The notes beneath the pieces were generated by a model, which was not told the DNA's origin, ran no database searches, and saw only the letters and a program-made list of their open reading frames with translations. This document shows, in pieces, positions 22,801 through 33,717 of a stretch of 64,000 bases of DNA (positions are counted from its first letter, which is position 1; each line of letters starts with the position of its first letter). Made by a program: the position numbers and the translations under genes. This DNA comes from Triplophysa rosa (lineage: Eukaryota; Chordata; Actinopteri; Cypriniformes; Nemacheilidae): NCBI RefSeq assembly GCF_024868665.1, contig NC_079896.1, positions 14,350,029 to 14,414,028 on the forward strand, in the 5' to 3' direction.

Positions 22801-23129
22801 GATGACAATACAGAACCAACAAAACATTAAACAACAGTAATGAAAAATAAGAACGATGAAAATGAGAAAAGACTCAAAAATAAAAAGAAGATATGAATGA
22901 GTAAAAATGAGTAAATTCACAGATGGATAAGAAAATAACAGAACACAAATGTTTGTTTGTACTGTTGAGTCAGAATTTCAGTCATCTCTCAAGTAAATAA
23001 TTGCTTTGTAAACAAATTTGAGAGTTCCTATAAAATATATATAATAAACTAATATTATTATTATTCTCATCATTATTGCAACATTTATCTGTAAAGCAGA
23101 ATTCTTCATATTTTAACAGTGAATGTGAC

Positions 23130-23290
23130 AGAGCTGAAGTCCACAAACAGGATCCTCACATAGGTCCCTGGTCTATCCAGATGTTTCAGGACAAAATGCA
23201 GCCTCATGTTAACTGCATCCTCAACTGACCTGTTTGCTCTGTAGGCAAACTACAGGGGTCCAGTAAGGGTTCTGTGATGTCCTTCAGATA
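23130..23290 (-). pseudogene. LINE reverse-transcriptase fragment
   Basis: On the minus strand the translation shows pieces typical of the L2/CR1-type reverse transcriptase just before its catalytic box (LKDITEPLLDP, then a broken HLDRPGTYVRILFVDFSSA-like run). Several stops and shifts are present. It is joined directly to the start of the receptor PRY-SPRY exon, showing that insertion or recombination removed that domain. Confidence 0.6.
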
Positions 23291-23442
23291 AGGTTAGATA
23301 TAAAATAACACTTTACTGTATGACAGCCCAGAACAAACCATTTAAATCAATGAAGAAAGGATAAACAGTAAAACAAAAATGAACAAAATAATGCTCTAAA
23401 CAAATGGTAGGTAGACGCACTCGTAATCCCTTTTTTTTCCAG

Positions 23443-23720
23443 ATCTCCAAGAGAAAAGGTAAGTATACACTCTTTTCTTTCCTTTCTTTAAATTAGGACT
23501 AAACCAAATTATCAAATCCACCCGAGCTGGATGGTTAATTGGGCTTGCTATTCAATAAGTGTATCTTTCTCTGTATTAACTCTTGTTTCTTTCACAGGGG
23601 CAATATCAGCATATCATACACAAGATAAACAACCATATCACAACATGAATCAGTATAACATCAACTAATACTCTTTTCAATATATGTTTCTCCATTCAAA
23701 TTCAGTTTGTGTGGAATAAA
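23443..23720 (+). CDS. Possible terminal exons of an immune-receptor tail (partial)
   Basis: A 16-bp mini-exon (23443-23458) with a strong acceptor and a GTAAGT donor is followed by an exon from 23598 to a TAA at 23666-23668. AATAAA lies at 23715-23720. If joined, the tail reads ISKRKGAISAYHTQDK, then QPYHNMNQYNIN. YHNM matches the YxNM pattern through which CD28-type tails bind PI3K and Grb2. No membrane or Ig exon was found nearby that is in phase, so this may be the orphaned 3' end of a gene whose body was lost. It could also be chance. Confidence 0.3.
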
Positions 23721-24336
23721 GTTCAGTTCCTTTGTAGTATAGTTGAGTCACACACAAAAAAAAGTAATCCAACTCAATTGATGAAAAATAGGAAAACGGG
23801 ATTTATCATCCAATCCAATTGAAACAATCTCTCCTACCACTCTGTCAGTGGGTTACCGAGCACCGCAACATGCCCGCCTGCCGACGGAGAGAGGAAGTGA
23901 AGTTCACAATCTGGTTTGACTCGCCATCTTTGTTCCTCTATTGTGCACGTCTTTCCCCACGTGCGCAACAATCACGGAAGAATTTCTCCAACATCAAACT
24001 TTTCTTTACTGTAACATAAAACCTGACCTGCACAACAGGTCATAAAACATCATATAACTCCTTTAATACATTCAATAACGTCATACAAAACCGTAAAGCA
24101 CAACGTGACCAACACGTTATTCAAACAACTCAAAATAGTATAAGAGGAAATTACAAAATCAAATTTACACAATCAAATTTCATTACACACACTAAACACA
24201 CATATTCCATTTATATAAACTGTTAAACAATGCATATTTACACAGCTCGCCATGTAATGGCGGACTTCAGCGATAAACAGCATATACAATTATCAAGTTA
24301 GACAACTCACCAAATAGATGTCATTCACTCAAAATA

Positions 24337-25593
24337 CCACTGCGTTCCAAATTATTATGCAAATGATATCTTTCTCTGGTTTTCCTAATTTGTCGATGCA
24401 AATGACAGTCAGTATAATTTTCAAGTAATCAACAGTTAGGGTACATTTGGAATTTTATTGAACAAACCTCCCACTGACAACAGTATTTATTTAAAAAATG
24501 AAAAACTCAAAATGCACTGTTCCAAATTATTATGCACAACAGAGTTTGAAAACATTTCATAGGTTGTAAAAAACTGAAAATGGTCATTTGTTGAATTTGC
24601 AGCATTAGGAGGTCATATTTACTGAAATCAAAAGCTATTTCAATCAAAAACATCCTAACAGGGCAAGTTACATGTTAACATAGGACCCCTTCTTTGATAT
24701 CACCTTCACAATTCTTGCATCCATTGAACTTGTGAGTTTTTGGATAGTTTCTGATTGAATTTCTTTGCAGGATGTCAGAATAGCCTCCCAGAGCTGCTGT
24801 TTTGATGCTAACTGCCTCAAAACATGACTCCGCCACCTCCTTGCTGACGTCGACAGCCTTATTGGGACATGGTGGCCATCCACCAACCATACCACTACTC
24901 CATCCATCTGGACCATCCAGGGTTGCACGGCACTCATCAGTAAACAAGACTGTTTGAAAATTAGTCTTCATGTATGTGTGGGCCCACTGCAACCGTTTCT
25001 GCTTGTGAGCATTGGTTAGGGGTGGCCGAATAGTAGGTTTATGCACAACTGCAAGCATCTGGAGGATCCTACACCTTGAGGTTTTCGGGACTCCCGAGGC
25101 ACCAGCAGCTTCAAATACCTGTTTGCTGCTTTGCAATGGCATTTTTGCAGCTGCTCTCTTAATCCGATGAATTTGTCTGGAAGAAACCTTCCTCATTCTG
25201 CCTTTATCTGCACGAACCCTTCTGTGCTCTGAATCAGCCACAAATCTCTTCACAGTACGATGATCTCGCTTAAGTTTTCGTGAAATATCTAATGTTTTCA
25301 TACCTTGTCCAAGACATTGCACTATTTGACGCTTTTCGGCAGCAGACAGATCCTTTTTCTTTCCCATATTGCTTGAAACCTGTGGCCTGCTTAATAATGT
25401 GGAACGTCCTTCTTAAGTAGTTTTCCTTTAATTGGGCTCACCTGGCAAACTACTTATCACAGGTGTCTGAGATTGATTTCAGTGATCCAAAGAGCACTGA
25501 GACACAATACCATCCATAAGTTTAATTGAACAATATAAAATTAAATGTTTACGACACTTAAATCCAATTTGCATAATAATTTGGAACGCAGTG
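24337..25593 (-). mobile_element. Tc1-like transposon with internal deletion
   Basis: Ends CACTGCGTTCCAAATTATTA and its complement face each other, and both flanks carry the TA target duplication (24335-24336 and 25594-25595). It interrupts the LTR of the surrounding retrotransposon, so it is younger than that insertion. Length 1257 bp. The transposase inside is internally deleted, so movement would need an outside enzyme. Confidence 0.85.
24675..25367 (-). pseudogene. Tc1-type transposase, internally deleted and frameshifted
   Basis: The N-terminal half is intact: helix-turn-helix regions (KKKDLSAAEKRQIVQCL, DISRKLKRDHRTVKRFV) and the first catalytic aspartate in VLFTDECRATLDGPDGW. After that the frame shifts, and the conserved C-terminal end (ASKQQLWEAILTSCKEIQ, VISKKGSYVNM) appears in another frame at 24668-24850. 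The segment with the second and third catalytic acids is absent. The product cannot be an active transposase; a truncated DNA-binding protein is conceivable. Confidence 0.85.
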
Positions 25594-25971
25594 TAAGGTC
25601 ATTCGCGTAAGGATGCAGACAGGTAAGCATTAATCCCTATTAGAAGCTTTAAATCAACTTTTAACAAGTTCAACAATAATCACTCGGTTTTGAATGTCTC
25701 TCTCCGTTTCTGTGCTGAGCTGCGCGCTACTGCTGCACATGCACTGTGCACATGTGTTGTTTCTTTAAGGGGAAGCGTCACAGAATTATCAGTTAAATGA
25801 AATACATTTAACTTATTTATACAACATGAAATGTCATATTTATTATCTTTTGTCCATTGCAACTAATTTCAATGTTCCTACATGTGTATATTAAAATAAA
25901 CCACATTTTTATGGTGGGTTACATCTTCCCCCCCTTACCTAATGCACGTCCCTCTGCATTGCCTTAGAAAC

Positions 25972-26784
25972 TTACACGGTCTGGACTGTGCAAGGCTTTA
26001 GGTAACTAGGTTGTACTAAGGAATCTACAAGTACTTCACTCAGGCTTTGGAAAAGGGACTGGACTACTGTAACTAATGGATTCCCCAGTTCAGGGTAAGT
26101 TAGCCGTCTGGCTGCTCTCCTTTCTCTGGTAGATCTTCTGAAACAGCTTTCATTTTCAGGTTCAGTTTGGTCTATGACACATCTGCTTCCATTCCTTTCT
26201 GGATCAATTTGAGCAGGACCATAGACGGCGTTCAATCCTGTTTCACGTATGTTAGATCTTTGTCCAACTGGTAGACCATCTTCTGTAGGAATGGGTAGAT
26301 TCTTCTCCTCAGGATCAGGTAAGTTAATTTCTCTAGAATCAGGTAAGCACATTTCTTTGGGATCAGTTAAGTTGATTTCTTCAGGATCAGGTAAACTTGC
26401 AGTATAGGCCTCTTCTAGAACATCTGGCGGAAATGCCTTCGCTGCGTCTGAAAGAATCTGCTTATCAGCGGTTGACTGGTTGGAATAGTCTGGTTCTATT
26501 CTCTTTGGTAAACACTTCACAGTGGCTGGGGTATCATCTGTATACAATGTTTCCACTCTTAGGTTTCTGGAAGTACCCCTACGTTCCTCGAGGTCAGATT
26601 GAGAGTCGTATCCATCGGTTTCTCCAGGCAGGTCGATGCTGGGGTGTCGTCGAGTCCTTGGCCGCCTTGCTACTTCCGTGGTATGAGTTTCGTTTTCTAT
26701 TGGAACCGAAGGAAGGAACCCACATGGCAGCAGCAGGTCACGATGAAGGGTTCTTTGTGGCCCTTCTCCAGTCTCAGGCCTCAC
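25972..26784 (-). pseudogene. C-terminal part of the retrotransposon polyprotein
   Basis: Begins with RPETGEGPQRTLHRDLLLPC, the usual end of a gypsy integrase C-terminal domain (pattern: basic residues, VY, VRPE, HR, LLPC). A long acidic, repetitive tail follows with several LPDPEEINL-like repeats. It lies downstream of the integrase core in the same orientation but a different frame, with a broken stretch at 26785-27011 between them. No separate function is assigned. Confidence 0.55.
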
Positions 26785-27011
26785 TACGTATACCGGAATA
26801 CCTTCATGCTGTTTCAGGATGACATATACATTCGACTCTCACCGGTCAGCTAACTTGTGTTTTCCTCGGAGACGGACGCTCCTGACTAAGACACAATCGC
26901 CTTCCTTTAAGTTGGAGTTCATCACATGTCTATCAAACCGTGCTTTGTTGCGATCTGCCACTTTCTTTGCACTCTCTGTCGCAGCCCTGTAGCTGTCTTG
27001 AAGCTGAGATC

Positions 27012-27671
27012 TTACGGATTACAGACATACTGTGAATGTGACCCAGGCTGGTGGTTGACAGGTAAGCCAAAGGCTAGGTCGATGGGCAGTCCGAACATGA
27101 ATTCATACGGACTAAATCCAATCACTTCATCTTTAGTACAATTGTAAGCATGTACTAACGGTTTGACATAATCCCGCCATTGACTCTTCTTCTGATTCTC
27201 GAGGGTTCCAAGCATGTTCAATAAGGTCCGGTTGAAACGTTCAACAGGGTTCCCCCTTGGATGATATGGTGTGGTTCTTACTTTCTGTGTACCAATGAGT
27301 TCACACAACTCTTTTATGATCCTGGACTCAAAGTCTGGCCCTTGGTCGCTTTGGAGCTTCTCAGGGATGCCATAATGAACAAGGAAGTGGTCCCACAAGT
27401 ACTTAGCTACTGTTCGGGCCTTTTGGTTTGGAGTGGGGACAGCCACGACATATTTAGTGAAATGGTCGGTAATTACCAGAATGTCCTTAATATTGTTTGA
27501 ACCGGGCTCCACTGAGAGGAAATCCATGCACACGAGTTCAAGAGGCCTTGTAACTGTGATATTGGTAAGTGGTGCTGCCCTTTCAGGTAAGGTTTTGCGA
27601 CGTACACAGCGGTTGCAGGTCCTCTGGTGTGGGAGTGTGCATAAGTGAAGCAACGTTTGTTCTTGGGACAT
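27012..27671 (-). pseudogene. Gypsy-type integrase core
   Basis: The catalytic core of a retroviral-type integrase is readable: D in LELVCMDFLSVEPG, D in KLQSDQGPDFES, E in NPVERFNRTL. A cysteine pair (CNRCVRRK) upstream is the remnant of the HHCC zinc module, whose histidines are missing. The frame breaks soon after EVIGFSPYEFMFG. It is joined almost directly to gag because the middle of pol was deleted. Once inserted cDNA into chromosomes; now dead. Confidence 0.8.
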
Positions 27672-27711
27672 TTTGCTTGAGTTTCAGTTCCCGTTCACCC
27701 CTCAACCGGAA

Positions 27712-28514
27712 CTAAGCCAAGTTTAAATGATCAGGTTTCGAAGCACTGTTCTCAATATCCCATGATAGCTGTTTCTCCCTCAACTGCCTTCCCTTCGAGG
27801 CTACTAGAGAGGGGTTCAGCTCACTTTCACACTGGGGCTTGATGTGCCCGTCTTCCCCACACCTGAAACAATACCATGGCTTTGGTCTATTGCTTTTGTT
27901 ATTTGTGTCTCGGCTGCCTAATTGTGTCTTTTGGTTGTCTTTCTGTGTAATCCGTGCTAGTTGGGATTGTAATTCAACTATCTGTCTTTTTAGGTCTTGA
28001 ATCTCACTCTTAGAATTCGAAGTAGACTGTGATGAGGTACACTCCTCTTCATACAGGGGGTAAACGCCTTGGTAACGGGACAACACTTTCTGCTTCGAAG
28101 CACTGAAGTGCTGCTTCATACGAGACGCTTTGGAGACTCTCTTGTCCTCTGCTGTGCGAAGTAGCAGTAGAAGTTCTGAGAAGGTAGGTGGGTTTTGTTT
28201 CTTCTGCTCTAACTGCAATTCTGATATTAGCATGTTGTCCCAACAGCCTCTAACAAACTGTCTCAGAAGTTGTCGGTCAAGGTCGCTTGCAGACACACCT
28301 CCCCTCCTGAATGCGGCGTTCAGCATAACTTGGAGCCTCTGAAGATACGCGGAACGCTTCTCCCCATTGTCTTGCATTGTATTAAGATACCTTGCAAAGG
28401 AGTGATCTTCGACATTTCCGAAAACAGAATCTAAGATGTCCAGATAGATGGCTGGAGGAGATCCAGGTGTCAGGTGTTTCACTACATCAACGGCAGGTGA
28501 TAGTAGGCTTTCAG
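27712..28514 (-). pseudogene. Retrotransposon gag with CCHC zinc knuckle (N-terminus lost)
   Basis: The minus-strand frame runs from the truncated LTR junction at about 28514 (TESLLSPAVDVVKHL) to 27712. It holds a PNMA/gypsy-like capsid region (YLDILDSVFGNVEDHSFARY, QLLRQFVRGCWDN), a coiled stretch (EIQDLKRQIVELQSQLARI) and one zinc knuckle, WYCFRCGEDGHIKPQC. The N-terminal part is missing. The first Met of the open frame (28482) is internal and not a true start. Confidence 0.8.
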
Positions 28515-28624
28515 TAACTTATTTATACAACATGAAATGTCATATTTATTATCTTTTGTCCATTGCAACTAATTTCAATGTTCCTACATGTGTATATTAA
28601 AATAAACCACATTTTTATGGTGGG

Positions 28625-30184
28625 TTACACATCCTCTTCACTGATCTGAAGTGCAGGAGGTGGGGTGACTGAAGGTGATAGGTTTTGTGTAGAGAGAATG
28701 TCAGAGTTGGTGTGAGGTCTAAAGTTAGCATTTTCAAATCTGCAGTAAAAGTCATTCAGATCATTGACCAGGTGTTGATTGCCTGCAAAATTGGGGGATG
28801 GTGGCTTGTAGTTGGTGATGTCTTTAAGGCCTTTCCACACAGACACAGGGTCGTTGGCTGAAAACCGGTTTTCCAACTTTTTAGAGTAGTTTCTCTTAGC
28901 CACTCTGATCTCCTTTGTCAACGTGTTCCTAGCCTGCTTGTACAAGACTTTGTCCCCTTTTCTGTAGGCATCCTCCTTGGCTTGGCGAATCTGTCTGAGT
29001 TTTGCTGAGAACCATGGTTTATCATTGTTGTATTTTAAGGAAGTCCTGGTAGGAATGCACAAATCCTCACAGAAACTGATGTATGATGTTACAGTCTCTG
29101 TGAGCTCATCCAGATCGCTGGTAGCAGCTTCAAAAACACTCCAATCGGTGCACTCGAAACAGGCTTGTAAGGCCCGCTCTGTTTCGTTGGTCCATCTTTT
29201 AACAGTCCTTACCATAGGTTTGGCAGCTTTTAGTTTCTGCCTGTAGGCTGGGATAAGGTGAACCAGGCAGTGATCAGACAGTCCTAAAGCTGCTCTAGGG
29301 ACAGAGCGATATGCATTCTTTATTGTGGTGTAGCAATGGTCCAAAATATTTTTGTCTCTGGTAGGGCATGTGATGTGTTGTCTGTATTTTGGCAGCTCGA
29401 GTGTAAGTTTTGCCTGATTAAAGTCGCCAAGAATAATAATAACAGAGTCCGGATGTTGTTGCTCAGTGTCCGTGATGTGATCGGCGAGCTGTTGTAACGC
29501 CACGCTCACGTGCGCTTGCGGTGGAATGTAAAGACACACGAGAATGAACGAGGAAAACTCTCGCGGCGAGTAAAAGGGCTTACAGTTAATGAAGAGTGCT
29601 TCTAGGTCGAGACAGCACATCTTCTTCATCATTGTTGTATCTGTACACCACTTTTCATTGATGTAGAAACATAGCCCACCACCGCGCGATTTCCCTGTTA
29701 AGTCTGCGTCGCGGTCCACTCTGAACAGCTGGTAGCCGGGCAGATGTAGCGCGCTGTCCGGGATGAAGTCATTTAGCCACGTTTCCACGAAACACAAAAC
29801 AGCAGAGTTTGAAAAATCCTTATTTGTCCGGTAGAGTAGAAGAAGTTCGTCCATTTTGTTTGGCAGAGAGCGCAGATTAACCAGACGTATACTAGGCAGC
29901 GCAGTTTTAAAGCCGCGCTTTCTGAGCCTGATTAGCGCGCCGGCTCGCTTCCCATGCTTGCGCGTCCTGGAGCGCTTTGTTAGCGCCACTGCGCCTACGA
30001 TGTTAAGTAAAACGTCCGAATAATCAAAAACCGGTAAAAGATCAGATGGTGTGCACTGCCGAATGTTCAGCAGTTCATCTCTTGTGAAACTGATTGTATG
30101 GGGAAAAAATAAAACAGGACAAACTAACAAAAACACTAAAACAACTGGAGAGCTCCACACCGAGGCAGCCATCTGCGCCGCCAT
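28625..30184 (-). pseudogene. L2/CR1-type LINE ORF2: endonuclease part, truncated
   Basis: An apurinic-type endonuclease is readable: NLRSLPNKMDELLLL, CFVETWLND, GGGLCFYIN, IILGDFNQAKL and the terminal LSDHCLV. A linker leading toward the reverse transcriptase follows ([27 protein letters not shown]). The frame ends where a retrotransposon LTR begins: the stop codon TAA comes from the LTR's own TGTAA. ATG at 30184 is used because the residues before it (30217-30235) belong to the tRNA repeat into which the LINE inserted. The rest of the reverse transcriptase was not found next to it. Confidence 0.8.
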
Positions 30185-30460
30185 CTTGGAATCTAGGAAA
30201 TATTTATCTAGGGAATCTATTTTCTGTTCCAACACGAAAGTGCCTCTGTGTATAAGGCTAGGTTCAGAAATAAATGAAAAACAAAACTATTAGGGAAATG
30301 TTGCCAGAAAGGTCGGAGCAAGCTGTTTTCAATTTACACGGCCCAATCAATGTATTTTAGTCTGCAACTAGGCTTATGCTTTGTCTGTGAAATGTGTGAA
30401 AGGGGAATATTGAACGATGCTTAGTTCAAAGATCAACAATGGAGAGCTTGTTTTTTGGGA

Positions 30461-30490
30461 TGGAAACCCAGGACCTCATACATGCAAAGA
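30461..30490 (-). pseudogene. tRNA-Ala 3' fragment
   Basis: Only the region from the anticodon arm (CATGCAAAG) through the T arm (GGAAACCCAGG) of a tRNA-Ala is left; the 5' half is absent. Related fragments occur at the same place in the other units. Confidence 0.6.
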
Positions 30491-30697
30491 TGAAGACAGT
30501 GGCTTTTTATACTCACGGTAGAGCAAAGGCTTAGGGAAGCATTGCTCATTACGTCAGGGCAAGGCGTTTTCGGCAAGAGAGCCTCGACAATCCATTTCAG
30601 TCGCAAACCTTACCTTGTGAAACCGGGCCCCAGGGAAGTATTGCAAGACAATTAATTTCAGCAATGCAGCTGCTTAACCGTCAGACAATAAACAACT

Positions 30698-30769
30698 TGA
30701 AGATGCTGGGGATTGAACCCTGGACCTTATACATGCAAAGCATGCGCTCCACCACTGAGCTACACCCCC
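30698..30769 (-). tRNA. tRNA-Ala (TGC), divergent copy
   Basis: 72 nt, anticodon loop TTTGCAT, D arm AGCTCAGTGG, T loop TTCAATC. The alanine identity pair G3:U70 is kept. The acceptor stem has several G-U pairs and the T stem an A-A mismatch, so it may be a weak or inactive copy. Confidence 0.7.
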
Positions 30770-30931
30770 ACGTGCTTTACTTTGACCGAGTGTATTTGAC
30801 ATGGTTTTTATGCTTACTGTAGATTTATTGTACAATGAGGTCCCTTTGCTTCTTGTGCTTGAGCAGCGCTTCTTACTGCAGTCCCCTGATATATTTGGCT
30901 TGACGTAGGCTTGTGGCTAACTGGGCCTGGT

Positions 30932-31003
30932 GGCTTGTTGTTCTAGGGGTATGATTCTCGCTTTGGGTGTGAGAGGTCCTGGGTTCAAATCCCGGACGAG
31001 CCC
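30932..31003 (+). tRNA. tRNA-Pro (TGG)
   Basis: 72 nt with loop TTTGGGT (anticodon TGG), T loop TTCAAAT and discriminator C as in eukaryotic proline tRNAs. The acceptor stem pairs throughout with one G-U. Nearest TTTT stretch downstream is some 50 bp away. Confidence 0.85.
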
Positions 31004-31264
31004 TGCTATCAAGGCAGTAGTTGTTCTTGGTCTCCAGTGTCTGTTCCTGTGGGCGTTTTCTGTCAGGATTGGTTGTATCTGCAAGACATTACTTAGACTC
31101 GTTGTGATGTTCCAGAAATTGCGTCACATTTCTCTACTTTGTGCACCGTGCAATCCACATGGGATCCTCTTTCAGTACCAAAAACAATGTGTTTTTTCAA
31201 ACTCTCAGTTCAGCCCAGTTGTCTTTGACGTGTGTTTAAAACTGCAGTTTTGCCTTGAGATTGT

Positions 31265-31336
31265 GGCTCGTTGGTCTAGGGGTATGATTCTCGCTTAGGG
31301 TGCGAGAGGTCCCGTGTTCAAATCCTGGATGAGCCC
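31265..31336 (+). tRNA. tRNA-Pro (AGG), T arm damaged
   Basis: 72 nt; anticodon loop TTAGGGT. The T stem reads CCGTG against CCTGG and has one mismatch, so function is doubtful. The AGG anticodon would be edited to inosine. Confidence 0.65.
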
Positions 31337-32811
31337 TGCTATCAAGGAAAAGTAGTTCATGGTCGCCAGTGCTTGTTCCTCCTGGGGCTTTCTGGCAGTA
31401 TTGGTTGTATCTGCCGAACATTACATCCACTCATTGTGACGAAAGTGCGTCACATTCCTGATAGCAATAGACTTCGGGGCGGATCCGCCTTCAAGTCGCC
31501 TGGTCCGCTGTACTCTCAGATTCAATTCGGCCACACGCACAGAATATGCCCCGCCTCCGCACAACGCACTGTCAACTCGCGGACTCGCAACTGACGCTGG
31601 GCGAATTCTCTGACCGAACGCAGTGAGCTTCATCTCCGTGTACTTGGCTTTGATGTGTTTTTGTACATTCACGGTACACCAAAGGACAAGGCAAACATTG
31701 CACGTTATGTCAGGGTTTCATGCCATGACTGTGTTCATTTAGAGAGCCTAACCAATTCATTTGAGTCTGGAACTATGCTTTAGCCTTGTGTTGTCAATCC
31801 AGCCAATAGGGAAGTATTGTATCATACGTTATATGCACTAAAGTCTCGGGACACCCCCTACTGACGAACGTATTTAACCTCTTTAGTCATTTCTGTGAGT
31901 ACAAATCCTAACGCTGCAGCATAAAAAGACATTCTTGGGAACTGTGTGCTTATAATTTTATTGCAACCGTTTGGGCAGCGCTATTTTCTGTTCTAACGCG
32001 AAAGTGCCTCTGTGTATAAGGCTAGGTTCAGAAAGAAATGAAAGACAAAAGTATAAGGGAAATGTTGCCAGATAGGTCGGAGCAAACGGTTTTCAAATAA
32101 GACGGCCAAATCAATGTATTTTAGTCTGCAACTAGGCTTAAGGTTTGTCTGTGAAATGTGTGAAAGGGGAATATTCAGTCTTGTATAAAGTACTTGAAAG
32201 CAATACTTGAGTAAAAGTACAAGTATCTTACCAAAAAATGACTTTGGTAGAAGTTAAAGTCACCCTTTAAAATATTACTTGAGTAAAAGTCTTAAAGTNA
32301 CCTGACATTTAGTATACTTAAGTATCAAAAGTAATTGTCTGATATAAAATGTACTTAAGTACTAAAAGTAAAAGTAAAAGTAAAGGTATTTTAAAAAAAG
32401 TGAACGGTTAGAATTTTGAGGTAATTAAATCAAAGCAAATCTCAAGTTCAACAAAATGCACGGTGCTTTTGAAGATGTGAGTAATCCTGAAGGCTCCTCT
32501 GTAACCTGCCATTAATTAGCCTAATGTGGTCTAAAAAAATCCCTCCACCGGTGTAACACTAATTTACCTAGGAAATATTCGGCCGCCACTTAGGCTATAC
32601 CAGAAACCGTTATTAACCATTTCAGTATTATGTGTTGAATTAATTCGGAGGGAAAATCATTGGTGTTGTTAAATATCTGCACATTGGCTAATCAGAAAAG
32701 TTAACTAGCACACGTTAGCCTGGCCATCACGTTAGCCAGATATCTGAACAGGCTTATGATAACTAATTCATGTTAAATAACGTGAATTGAATGAAAATTA
32801 ATTTAACCTAC

Positions 32812-33717
32812 CTCGATGTGCTTCTTCAGGTTGGACGGGGAGTTTTTTAATGCCAATATTTCAGTGACTCTCGGTAGGCATACCGGGTTTCCATCCAAAG
32901 TTGCGAATTTAGCTTATGCGCAAAATTGGAAAATCGCATAAAACATTTGCCGTTTCCATCCAACTAGTCAACCTAATAAACTGGCACTAAATATCAGTAA
33001 GAGAAGCCACTGAATATAATAGTTTTGATATACTTGCGCATGCAGACGATTAGGAAACTCAATAAATGGGGTGCTTTTGTGGATGCCTGCTGTTCGGGAA
33101 ACACAGTCGTGACAGTTCTAAGAGGCAATTACAAAAATACTTGACGACTTTGCTCATGCGTTTAAGAATGACCATCACAACATTTCTGATGCTGTGTAAC
33201 AAGATCATTACTCTGGTTAGTCAGGTTACGCAGTCTCATAGTGCAGTTACATGACTTTTTGGAGGAATTTATTCAGCAAATGCGTTTCCATCTCCCATTA
33301 TTCGCATTAAACCTTTTTCGCAAAAATGAAAAACCACCTCAAGCGAGCGTAAAAACCTTTTTGCGAATTAAGGGTTTTTAATTAGAAATTTAGCGTTTCC
33401 ATCACTCGTTTCTGATGCGAAACTTCAAAATGCGAATAAAACCAGAGTAATGGAAACCCACATTTAATCCGGTAGGAAGAATTTTTCACTCCAATGTACG
33501 AAAATATTTCTTGCAAATACGGCAACGGGTGTGTAACGTTATCTTCGTCACCACCACGGAGTTCACCAAGTTCATCACTGTAGTCGAGATGCTCGTCATC
33601 TGCTACCAGAGTGGTAACGTTAGCAGAGCCTGCAGCAGGTGCTTCCATGATGGCATCAATAATGTGACATGCCCGGACAAGCAGGACTTCTTCTTCTTCG
33701 TGCTTGGCGGTTGACAT
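32812..33717 (-). pseudogene. hAT BED zinc-finger exon interrupted by a MITE (copy 1)
   Basis: From ATG at 33717 the frame reads an acidic leader (EHLDYSDELGELRGGDED) and LPYLQEIFSYIGVKNSSYR, then KC, where a 575-bp MITE is inserted. Beyond it the finger resumes as CLPRVTEILALKNS and SNLKKHIE, ending in a good donor at 32812. This is the N-terminal DNA-binding exon of a hAT transposase; the catalytic exon is missing. Confidence 0.7.
32885..33459. mobile_element. MITE nested in the hAT BED exon (copy 1)
   Basis: 575 bp between inverted ends GGGTTTCCAT and ATGGAAACCC, with further inner inverted TGCGAATT/AATTCGCA-type motifs. It splits the finger between its two cysteine-containing halves. Target duplication is unclear. 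Confidence 0.75.

Larger units (their letters stand above)
20456..23129 (+). pseudogene. Decayed partial duplicate of the butyrophilin-like gene
   Basis: Three exons of the upstream gene recur in order with conserved splice sites: a transmembrane exon at 20456-20563 (108 bp, the same length as its counterpart and still open), a coiled-coil exon at 20718-20844, and a short exon at 20983-21021. The coiled-coil exon has an in-frame TAG at 20819-20821 and is much shorter than the 300-bp original. Intron sequence at 22800-23119 and the first ten bases of the PRY-SPRY exon (from 23120) also match, after which a LINE fragment replaces the domain. No IgV or IgC exon was found upstream. It is therefore a tandem duplicate that lost both ends. 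A truncated product from the open exons cannot be excluded but is unlikely. Confidence 0.8.
24010..28629 (-). mobile_element. Deleted gypsy-like LTR retrotransposon
   Basis: Minus-strand order is LTR start (28629), gag fragment, integrase, C-terminal part, second LTR. A 115-bp direct repeat at 28515-28629 and 25809-25923, identical as far as read, begins TGTAACCCACC on the minus strand and marks the LTR. The downstream LTR seems to continue to about 24010, where TGTTACA ends, and is interrupted by a Tc1 element. The 5' copy is cut to 115 bp and joins straight into gag. Protease, reverse transcriptase and RNase H are missing between gag and integrase. The element is therefore non-autonomous. 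The outer LTR boundary is uncertain. Confidence 0.6.

Noticed and set aside
31236..31672. Open frames across tRNA spacer with a GC-rich insert near 31450-31610
   Set aside because: Composition change suggests an inserted fragment, but no recognisable protein or repeat ends were found.
33066..33254. 62-residue open frame in the nested MITE, recurring at 36769 and 39045
   Set aside because: Lies wholly inside a non-coding MITE; recurrence is due to segmental duplication, not selection.
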